This document shows positions 56,232 to 64,000 of a DNA stretch of 64,000 nucleotides, piece after piece. The DNA is from Gentiana macrophylla (Eukaryota > Streptophyta > Magnoliopsida > Gentianales > Gentianaceae). The DNA lies in contig CM047808.1 of assembly GCA_026214975.1 (NCBI GenBank), forward strand, positions 9,264,267-9,328,266. Direction: 5' to 3'. Each line of letters opens with the position of its first letter. Position 1 is the first letter of the stretch. Made by a program: the position numbers and the translations under genes. The notes beneath the pieces are model-generated. The model ran no database searches, had not been told where the DNA came from, and was given only the letters and a program-made list of their open reading frames with translations.

Positions 56232-56480
56232 TAATAGAAGATAAATCAATCGGAGATAAAGTTGGAATTCAAAAGAAAGATAAATGTGTTATGTCAAGAT
56301 AAAATTGGTTTGTATGTTAGTGTTTATCTTTAAAAGTATTATTCAAATAAATTATTTGTACTTTAATCTTTATCTTAAACTAGGATTCGTCTCCTATATA
56401 AAGGAGAAGTATTGTATCATTTTATTCAATCCCAATAAAAACATCAATTCACTTTTCTACTATTTTTCCCAGTATTCTGA
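56232..56480 (+). repeat. 3' LTR of non-autonomous element
   Basis: 249 bp, with a TATA box TATATAAA at 56395-56402. Confidence 0.87.
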
Positions 56481-56729
56481 CCGTTGGATACAAAAGACAA
56501 AACAACAATTGTAGGACAAAATTAACTCTATCCCTTTTATCTATTTATGATTTTCAGTTGAAGAGGAAAAAAAACCAGCTCTCGTCAATGTCGAAACTCT
56601 TTGAATGGCCGATTCCGGCCGGCGTAAAACAAATTCCGGTCGGTCTGAGCCCCCGGAGTTAGGTTTGAAGAAAAACAAATTCTACCAGCTAGCTTTTGAA
56701 AATGTTTATCCATTTGACGCACTAATAGA
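56481..56729. other. no gene seen
   Basis: Short intergenic sequence. GGCCGATTCCGGCCGG-type bases near 56608 are unexplained. Confidence 0.45.
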
Positions 56730-57486
56730 AATGTGCTAGAGACACCTGTTATTTACTTTAGCCCCGCGACACCCCAACCCGAATATTTGAGCAAATACTT
56801 TGTATGAATAGTTTGATCATACCCTGAATTATTTATCGAGACATGAATCCTTGGGCAAAAATAAGAGTGGTATAAGCACAAGCGTAACATAAATTCATAC
56901 ATACAAGATCGGCATGAAATAAGGTCTAAGTTCCAAATGCATACAAGTGCTACATAATACTACTACAATTCCGGAATCATAATACTACTACACATCGAAA
57001 GTCTTTATACATCACCGCCTAACAATAAGAGTACTGTCGGTAATATATATTAAACTACATCAAGATTGTAGAACACAAAATATAATGTCGTAAACTCTTA
57101 CAACTTGCAATCCTGCAAAAACTCGTTGCCGCCTCCGACCTGAAATTAATCCCAAAATGATAAACCACAATGCTTGTTAAAAAAGTATCAACAAAAAAAC
57201 GTGATGGATGATATTAACAGAATTCTTTTTATTTTTATTTTGATATAAACAGAATTATATGGTGGGAACTAATAATACATACAACTAATAATACATACCT
57301 ATATTTCAGATCACATCGATGTTTTTCTTACGGTCTCATCTTTTGGTAAAATCCTTTCTCAAGATAAAAACTTGCGTCATAATTAAATACTTAAGTATGA
57401 AAATCTAAGTAAATAAATATCTGGTAATAACCAATGGCTTACACGATGATCTAAATTCGCTACAAGATTTTGGTGCTCAGCCGCCA

Positions 57487-57780
57487 TTGCTCATTGAAAT
57501 GGCTTACTCTACGCGGCCGCGGCGTGGTTCAGACTCAATCAACCGTTCTCGATGGTCCAAAACATTGGCTTCTTCAAATCTTGAAGAATTATTTTCTTAT
57601 GATGTTATCAACTCTTCTCCTCAGCAGCCACTTCTGATTGAAACGAATTATTTTACGCAATCTCGTTTCAGACCCTATTACACAAAATCCATCGATGCTT
57701 GCTTATGTTGTCTTTATTTTCATATTTGTAGACTCCATAAAAGATTCCTCACCCACTTCCCAACCACTGGACTCAACTAG
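57487..57780 (+). other. ORF with in-frame repeat, paralogue of 21038-21295
   Basis: A 97-codon frame that extends upstream without a stop (DDLNSLQDFGAQ). It contains PPLLIEMAYSTRPRRGSDSI, NRSRWSKTL, then SNLEELFSYDVINSSPQ and a second PLLIETNYFTQ. The motif PPLLIE-x(5)-TRPRRGSDS recurs after about 44 residues, showing a tandem repeat within the protein. The family is unrecognised. It lies inside gene copy C on the opposite strand. Confidence 0.5.
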
Positions 57781-58158
57781 GAACAAGTCGAGCTTGTATG
57801 TTTCTCTTATACCAATTACAACTACGCCATAATACGATTTCTTCCCTTTTCGGACCCTTTTCTCTATCTCTCTATCTGTTCAGCCACTCATTGAGGAGAC
57901 AAATTCTTCTTTAATTCCTTATCCGCTGGAAGTTCTACTTTAGGAGAAGGGTGTCCCCTGAAAAACCCACATATACGACACGTTTATCATTCCCTCCACT
58001 CTTTAGTTAAAGTGATGGTTTTTCGTTATTGATTGATCGCCAGCGTAGTGTAGTTTATTAAACACATTCGGGAATACCCTTCAGAGCCGCGCTTACTTTT
58101 TTCCCAAAAATGGCGACCACAAAAATGGGTGTGTCGATCAATGGCTGCACACCTGACA
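57781..58158. other. no gene assigned
   Basis: AT-rich sequence within copy C. No feature is recognised. Confidence 0.5.
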
Positions 58159-58400
58159 GATCATAAAATCTCTCTTGCGGTACACTAATCTACATTTTCA
58201 AGCTAATAATGAAACCCAAAATCATAAAATCTCTCGTACCGTACACTATGATCTTTATGTTCAAAGCTAAAACAAGATGATAATGAAACCCGAAATATAA
58301 CAAAGAAAGAAGAAGGAGAGATGATTCTTACCGGAAAATCGAACCAAACCAGCTCAAAACAATGCCTTTTCAATCTTGATTTGATCTTATTCTTTTTTAA

Positions 58401-58792
58401 AGGATAGTCAATAATGACGAAGCTAACTTATGCAATTTCCTACCTCAAATACTTGAAAATCATATAGAATTTCAGTAATTTAAAATTTGTAGAAAAGGTA
58501 GGTCTTATGAGTACTTAGATATGGAGGGGGCTGATAATTTATAAGAGCAAGGAGTACTGTAGAACGAGGGTTTCACGGTATTGGCTCTCCTAAACAACAC
58601 TTATATATTGTTGCCCGGGTTAAACGATCTGAGACGAATCAAATATTTACTTATCAAGTTGTGTAAAGCATTCAAAATATTGATGTTCAAACTCGGCTCG
58701 ATCTCGTACGAGTAAGACTTATTGATTGATATGAGATCCGAGAAAATCAATGATAATAAAAATATGTTGTAAAAGACGTAATGAACATAGCC
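58401..58792. other. upstream region of gene copy C
   Basis: Paralogous to 48720-49570. No coding feature. Confidence 0.55.
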
Positions 58793-59133
58793 GGGACAGA
58801 CACACCCCAAAGAAAGGGGGCACTCGCCCCCCTCAGATCCGGACAATACACTACTAGGTATATGTTATATAATTTTTCGTCTCATAAAATTTATATTCGC
58901 TTCTATCATCTATAATAATTCGATGATTTGATAAAAAAAATTTATAAATTAAATAAAAATACATATTTATTATTTAAGTGATACATTTAAAAATAATATT
59001 ACTCGGTTTCAGCATATTAGGTTCCTCCAAAAACATTGTTTGTAATTTTTCAAATTTTTATTGATAGAATTAGGGTTAATGTGTTCGAATAATGCGATAT
59101 ATAGTAGCTTATTTTTTATCATATAAAACAAAA
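58793..59133 (+). mobile_element. hAT-like element (CAGGGGC family), truncated
   Basis: It starts CGGGACAGACACACCCC and continues AGATCCGGACAATACACTA, matching 17643-18131. It ends at AAACAAAA, where the copia LTR begins. The remainder of the hAT should lie beyond the copia, outside the window. Confidence 0.75.
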
Positions 59134-59264
59134 TGTATTAGATGATAGTTATATTTAATTATCTTTGTATTTACGTTTATAGCCTTGTGGCTAGCTATAT
59201 AAACTCCTGTAATGGTTCATGATTACTCAATGACAAAATATATTGTTATTCAATAATTCTATCA
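59134..59264 (+). repeat. 5' LTR of third copia element
   Basis: About 131 bp, TG...CA, ending TTCTATCA. A TATA box TATATAAA is at 59196-59203. The left edge is uncertain by a few bases, since TGTAT is also present in the interrupted hAT sequence. Confidence 0.8.
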
Positions 59265-59276
59265 TGGTATCAGAGC
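59265..59276 (+). promoter_or_regulatory. primer-binding site
   Basis: TGGTATCAGAGC, directly after the LTR and complementary to plant initiator tRNA-Met. Confidence 0.95.
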
Positions 59277-59347
59277 TTCTCGATCCACCAAAATTTCTTT
59301 AACCCTATTGCCGCAGCCATCCTCGCCGCTAGGCCGCCGCTGCCGCG

Positions 59348-60530
59348 ATGGCCACTCCTCCTTCAACCGCTGATTCGGCCTCTTCCACCGCTGCCGCTGC
59401 TCCGTCTTCTGCGGCCCCTTCTGTCGTCTCCCTAAATCCTGCTGTCAATGCACCGATTAAACTCGATGATAAAAATTTCTCTGCTTGGAAGCTTCAGATG
59501 ACCACCCTCCTCACCGGTCATGGCCTCATCGGATATATCACCGGTGATATACCCAAGCCGGACGCCGTTCTAACCAGTCCCGCCGGTGCGGCTGTGTCCA
59601 ATCCAGCGCATTTACTATGGGTTCAACAGGATGCACTCATTCATCATCTCATTCTTGGCTCGTTTGACAAGAATTATGTTGTTTCTATTCAAAGACACAA
59701 CTAATTCAAGCAAGCTTTGGATACCCTTATCGATACATATGGGAAACAAAGTAAGGGCGCACTCGATATCTCGGGATTGCGTTTGAACTCTATTACTAAA
59801 GGTACAATGTCAATCTCTCAATATTTCGCTGCTATTAAAACTATTGCGGATGATCTGGCGTCGTTAGATGCTAAAGTGCCTGATGATGAATTGGTTGAAA
59901 TTGTTTTGAAAAATCTCGGTAGTGAATATAAGGATCTTGTGAGTGCCATTCAGGCTCGTGATGATACTATTGCTATGCCTTTGTTACATGAGAAATTGTT
60001 AATGCATGAGGCATTGATTGCACAAAGTCAGTCTGTCACACCCCCTGCATATACTGCTTTCCCTGCCTACCATCAACCCCGTCCTATGCATGTTTCCCCC
60101 AATCCATCCTATTATCCCTCTCCCCAACCACCTCGGCCCCCCTCACCCATCATGCCGCATGCCCCACTCCCCAACCCGAGACCCCAACAGCCTTCCCCCT
60201 CCCCCAATAACTCCCTTAAAGGTCCCACTGCTCGTAATTCCAAAGGCTACCAAGGCTTCTGCCAACTCTGTGGTGTCCAAGGTCACGTTGCTACCCGCTG
60301 CACTGCCTACCCCCTCTACAACAATCTTCCCCGCCCACCTCGAAACCAAGGCAGCCCTCGGCCTCCCCCTCCTCCCCATGCTCATGTTGCTCAGCATACT
60401 GCTTCCATTTAGCCTGTGCCATACTCTGATCCTTCTGCTCCCTGGATGCTTGACAGTGGTGCCTCTCATCACATGACACAGGAGCTCAGTCTGCTATCTC
60501 TGCATTCCCCTTATCAAGGTACGGCTAGTA
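59348..60530 (+). pseudogene. copia gag and protease, broken
   Basis: From ATG 59348: an alanine/serine-rich leader, then LDDKNFSAWKLQMTTLLTGH and a stop at 59704. The next frame (59705 on) continues ALDTLIDTYGKQ, SISQYFAAIKTIADDLAS, DDELVEIVLKNLGSEYKDLV. After a proline-rich linker comes a CCHC zinc knuckle CQLCGVQGHVATRC (C-x2-C-x4-H-x4-C). A TAG at 60410 precedes the protease site PWMLDSGASHHMT in the same frame. Gag is of the UBN2 type. Confidence 0.92.
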
Positions 60531-61950
60531 TATAGTCATTGGTGATGGTAGCTCTTGGCTATCACTCACATTGGCTCTACCTCCTCTCTTCCTTTAAATT
60601 AAATCACGTCCTCTGTGTTCCTCTCTTTCTCGTAATCTACTTTCCGTCCAAAAATTTTGTACCGATAATTTCATCCACTATTGAATTCTTACCTGACTCG
60701 TTTTTGGTGAAGGATTTGAAGACGGGCACATGCCTCCACCAGGGACAAGTCAGTGATGGAGCCTATCTGTGGTCTTCAAAAGCTCTCTTCGCCTTTTCTG
60801 CGTCCAAAGCCTCGGCTGCTACCTGGCATCGTCGCTGCGGCCATCCAGCTTTTCCTATCATTCAAAACCTTGCGAAAAATAATTTTTTAGAATTATCTTC
60901 TGTTTCTTCTACTTATTGTGATTCCTGTCTTTGTAATAAGAGCCACCGGCTCCCTTTTTCTGATTCGACATTATGTACCGTTAAACCTTTGGAGGTCATT
61001 TATTGAGATGTCCTGGACATCCCCAGGTTTATTCAGTTGATGGTTTCAAGTATTATGTTTTATTTGTTGATCATTTTACTCGCTTCATTTGGTTATATCC
61101 GTTAGCTTATAAATCTGATGTTTATTCCACCTTTGTCAAATTCAAATCATATGTCGAAAAATTGTTAGATACTCCTATCAAAACCCTTTACTCTGACAAT
61201 GGAACCGAGTATATAAAACTGCGCCCCTTTCTTGCTTCCCACGGCATTTCCCACTTCACGTCTCCCACCTACACACCTCAGCACAATGGTATCTCTGAAC
61301 GACGTCATCTGCACATCACCGAAACTGCCTTAGCTCTTCTTTCTCATGCCTCCATGCCAATCACCTATTGGTCATTATCTTTGTCAGTCTGTTGTTTACC
61401 TCATCAATCGTATGCCTACCAAAAATCTTAACATGCTCTCCCTCATCTTAAGCTCTTCTCGATCCTCCTAACTATTCCAAACTTGAGTCTTTGGTCGTCT
61501 GTGTTATCCATGGCTTAAACCGTATAATAATCACAAACTTGAGTCGCCTTCCAAACCTTGCGTCTTCCTTGGCTACTCCTCACTCAAAGTGCCTACCTTT
61601 GCTATGATCTATCTGCATCATCCCTTTGTACACATCCCGCGATGTTCGCTTTGTGGAGGATATATTTCCTTTTGCTACCATTCCTATAGATCCTTCTCAG
61701 ATGCCGCCCCTATCTACCTTATTACCTTCCTCGAGTATTATGAGCCCGCTGCGACTCGGGTTCGTCACTCTCTCCCACCACGACCCCCAACCGAGACCGC
61801 CAACCCTCAACCCGAGAGCTTTGGCCCTCCATCTGATAGCCTTCCTTCGTCTTCCTCTCCTGTTCCCACGCCCAATGCCTCCAAAGCGGTGATTCCACCT
61901 CCGCTCCTCCGCCTCCACCAACACATCCTATGACAACTCGCTCACAGAAA
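60531..61950 (+). pseudogene. copia integrase, broken
   Basis: 60700-61006: pre-integrase region LKTGTCLHQG, ATWHRRCGHPA (H-x3-H-type) and YCDSCLCNKSHRLPF (Cys pair). 61003-61431: core YYVLFVDHFTRFIWLYPL, TLYSDNGTEY (second Asp) and QHNGISERRH (Glu). Then the frame is lost, and a proline-rich linker follows to about 61950. The first catalytic Asp lies at the frame change near 61000. Confidence 0.9.
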
Positions 61951-62139
61951 CCAAATATTCAAACCTCGTACCATCTTCAACCTCCAAGCTCGATTACAAA
62001 ATCGCTACCTTGAAACCGAGCCCCTCTGCCATAAGTTGAGGCCTTGCGGTGCCCGCAGATGGTGTGTTGCGATGTCGGCGAGTATAAGGCGCGCTTAACC
62101 GAATGATACGTGGTCCTTAGTTCCCCCGTCGTCTGATTT

Positions 62140-63350
62140 AAACATTGTTGGCTGTAAGTGGGTGTTCAAAATTAAGCGGAAACCGGATGGCTCAATTGAC
62201 AAGTACAAGGCTCGCCTGGTTGCCAAAGGGTTTACGCAACGGCCTGGTTTCGATTACTTTGAGACTTTTAGTCCTGTCGTTAAGCCCGTTACGATTCGCC
62301 TTGTTCTTAGTATTGCGGTTTCCATGGGTTGGTGCCTTCGCCAGCTTGATGTCAACAATGCCTTCCTGCAGGGGACACTGGCTGAAGATGTGTATATGAG
62401 TCAGCCGCCTGGGTTTGAGGATGCTACTAAACCCACCTTTGTGTGTAAGCTTCATAAGGCAATTTATGGCCTTAAGCAGGCACCTCGTGCCTGGTACCAT
62501 GAGCTTAAAAATTTTCTTCTTACTCTGGGTTTTGTTAATTCGGTTGCTGATTCGTCGCTGTTTGTTTGTCGCACGTCCACCAGTATTACTATGCTTTTGG
62601 TATATGTCGATGACATTATTGTTACAGGTAGCTCTGCTGAGCAGGTTCAGGGTGTTATTGATCAGCTTGGTTCTAGGTTCTCTATTAAGGATCTAGGTCC
62701 CTTATCGTATTTCTTGGGGGTTGAGGTCACACATTCTCCCCTGGGCATGCTCCTCACGCAAACCAGGTACACTCGTGAGTTACTATCTCAGGTTCATATG
62801 GAGGACTCAAAGCCCGTCTCCACGCCTATATACTGCACGATGCTTTTTCCGGTGATCCCTTTGTCTCTCCGGCTTTTCAAACCCTACTCAGTATCGCCAA
62901 ATCTTGGGAGCTTTACAGTATTTATGCTTTACCCGGGTTGATATTCAGTTTGCAGTTAATATGCTAGCTCAGTTTATGCATGCACCGACTGAGTACCATT
63001 GGACGTTAGTCAAACGTGTGTTGCGTTACTTGTCTGGCACCGCCACTATGGGTCTGCAGCTGTATAAGGATTCGCCGTTGGCTCTGCATGCTTTCTCTGA
63101 TTCGGACCTGGGGGGGGGGGGAATAGGGAAGCTGGTTATGCTTCTACTGCGTATATAGTCTTCTTCGGTAGAATGCGATTTCTGGAGCTCCAAGAAGCAA
63201 ACCTCGATTGCTCGTTCGTCCACGGAAATTCGAATCTGATGATCGTTTCGACATCGCGCAGAGATTGCTTGGCTGACCTATCTGCTTGCAGATCTCGGTT
63301 TTTCGGTTCAGACGACACCGGTGATCTTTTGTGATAATTTAGGTGCTCTT
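62140..63350 (+). pseudogene. copia reverse transcriptase and partial RNase H
   Basis: 62162-62830 is an open [91 protein letters not shown] (YVDD site) and [12 protein letters not shown]. RNase H begins at about 62950 ([29 protein letters not shown]), is frameshifted near 63110-63240 after a run of G, and stops at VIFCDNLGAL (63348), where the next LTR starts. Confidence 0.92.
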
Positions 63351-64000
63351 TGTTAAGGCCATATTTATATGATTATTAAAGGTTTATTTCATTATTATTT
63401 TCCCCACATTTGCATAATTTACATGAGAATTAAGGGTTTAAGTGTAATTATTGATTAAAGATGATTTTAAGAGGGTTGTATGCAAATTGATGATTTTAAG
63501 TGTTGATTTAATGGAATTATTATTATTTGGATTTTATTACATTTTTGCATTGTTTATTTATCATGTAGGTGTTAATTTTCGTGCATATAATGAGGAAAAA
63601 TGAAGCTCAAGTCGAATTATAAGAGATAGAGTTGGAATTGGCTTGAAGAAATTGGATAAAGATGAAGAGATCCGATCCTCAGCAGTTCAAACGGGCGTCT
63701 ACTGATCTTGAACGAGCGTCCAGAAGTGAACTGGCGTCCATGCAGCGTCCAGAATCGTATTTTACATTCAGAGAGTTCAGACGGAGGATGAACGAGCGTT
63801 TACTCAGCGTCCAGGCATTCTGGACGGGCGTCCACGAGACCAGACGGGCGTTCAAGGCCGACTTAACCCTAGCCGACATCAAATTCCTATAAATAAAGCG
63901 GCAGCCCCAACCCTAATTCATACAAAATCATTGAGATCGCACTTTCACACCAAAAAGCTGCGGCCAGAACCCTAATTCCATAGAGATGAACTTCACCAAC
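63351..64000 (+). mobile_element. LTR of a further retroelement, cut by window end
   Basis: TGTTAAGGCCATATTTATAT begins abruptly inside the copia RNase H. The sequence has the look of a plant LTR: an AT-rich start, a cluster of GGACGGGCGTCC-like motifs (63690-63870), a TATA box TATAAATA at 63888-63895, and a leader with AACCCTAATTCATA. No coding sequence is reached. The family could be gypsy; this is inference. Confidence 0.7.

Larger units (their letters stand above)
54401..56480 (+). mobile_element. non-autonomous LTR retrotransposon with internal minisatellite
   Basis: LTRs of 249 bp at 54401-54649 and 56232-56480 differ at about a dozen sites. The primer-binding site TGGTATCAGAGC is at 54659 and a polypurine tract TTGAGGGAGGG at 56221-56231. 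The internal 1.57 kb has no gag or pol; it holds a MITE (54785-55054), poly(A) runs and a minisatellite up to the polypurine tract. The LTR ends are TA...GA rather than TG...CA, and I see no matching 5-bp target duplication (flanks AAAAC and CCGTT). It is older than the copia at 10705 by LTR divergence. A relic of the same family lies at 50490. Confidence 0.88.
57100..58400 (-). pseudogene. small four-exon gene, copy C, decayed
   Basis: Homologous to copies A and B. The 3' region 56730-57110 matches 20470-20803. The terminal exon begins after TTAATTTCAG at about 57139 but has lost the frame. Exon 3 (about 57309-57380) keeps only its end (AAACATCGATGTGATC) because of an internal deletion. Two exon-like repeat units lie at 58159-58300. 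The exon 1 region (58340-58370) reads LSWFGSIF up to a GTAAGAA donor, with ATT in place of copy A's ATG. It is clearly non-functional. Confidence 0.5.
59134..63350 (+). mobile_element. third Ty1/copia element, 5' LTR to RNase H
   Basis: It has a short LTR (59134-59264), the primer-binding site TGGTATCAGAGC, gag with zinc knuckle, protease, integrase, RT and RNase H in copia order. It has several frameshifts and one in-frame TAG. It was inserted into a hAT-like element, and is itself interrupted at 63351 within RNase H by another LTR. Its 3' LTR is not in the window. Motifs suggest the Ale/Retrofit lineage (inference). Confidence 0.93.

Noticed and set aside
60018..60476. A 152-codon plus-strand frame
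   Set aside because: Out-of-frame shadow of the proline-rich copia gag linker.

Overview
This is a stretch of AT-rich plant nuclear DNA, almost certainly from a eudicot. The evidence is spliced genes with GT-AG introns, Ty1/copia and Ty3/gypsy LTR retrotransposons primed by initiator-Met tRNA, plant LINEs with a C-terminal zinc-binding domain, a tRNA-derived SINE, TRIM elements, and many short hAT-like and Mutator-like elements. I cannot name the species. The window is mostly transposable elements and their debris. It holds one apparently intact small gene and several broken ones. I see no operons, CRISPR arrays or prokaryotic features.

Layout. 0-2.1 kb: a broken copia integrase fragment running into a 16-bp minisatellite and a second related tandem repeat. 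2.6-4.0 kb: a minus-strand remnant resembling the C-terminal (CMM2) part of MOM1-type silencing proteins. 5.65-7.10 kb: a five-exon minus-strand gene for an unrecognised 153-aa protein, with every exon junction phase-consistent. 8.3-16.3 kb: copy A of a small unrecognised four-exon minus-strand gene whose third exon is split by a nearly complete copia element (10705-15473, 203-bp LTRs, TSD ATAAC). 17.6-20.2 kb: a hAT-like element and a 1,965-bp solo LTR. 20.6-32.1 kb: copy B of the same gene, with a WAT1/EamA-transporter gene fragment inside it and a gypsy element (23065-31835, about 1.9-kb LTRs, TSD TATCT). 32.0-38.4 kb: a tandem segmental duplication; one copy carries a LINE with a 35-bp TSD, the other a small solo LTR and further insertions. 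38.4-41.5 kb: a nested LINE, hAT and SINE cluster and a Mutator-like MITE. 44.6-46.8 kb: a large 16-bp minisatellite that repeats, in inverted orientation, the pair of arrays seen at 1-2 kb. 47.6-51.5 kb: hAT nested in hAT, plus Mutator-like MITEs. 52.8-54.3 kb: a tandem TRIM array. 54.4-56.5 kb: a non-autonomous LTR element with an internal minisatellite. 56.7-58.8 kb: gene copy C. 58.8-64 kb: a hAT remnant cut by a third copia element (from 59134), itself cut at 63351 by the LTR of a further retroelement that runs off the window.

How the parts relate. The non-mobile backbone seems to be a locus duplicated several times (copies A, B and C, plus flank-only copies near 40.4-41.9 and 48.7-49.7 kb) and then filled by insertions. 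The duplicates act as internal empty-site controls, so several element borders and target-site duplications can be read directly. Much of the retrotransposon coding sequence is frameshifted by single-base gaps. In the gypsy element the two LTRs also differ mainly by indels, so some frameshifts may be sequence error rather than decay.

I found no clear new molecular system. The observations most worth following are the three-copy small gene family, the paired inverted minisatellites, and the 153-aa gene.
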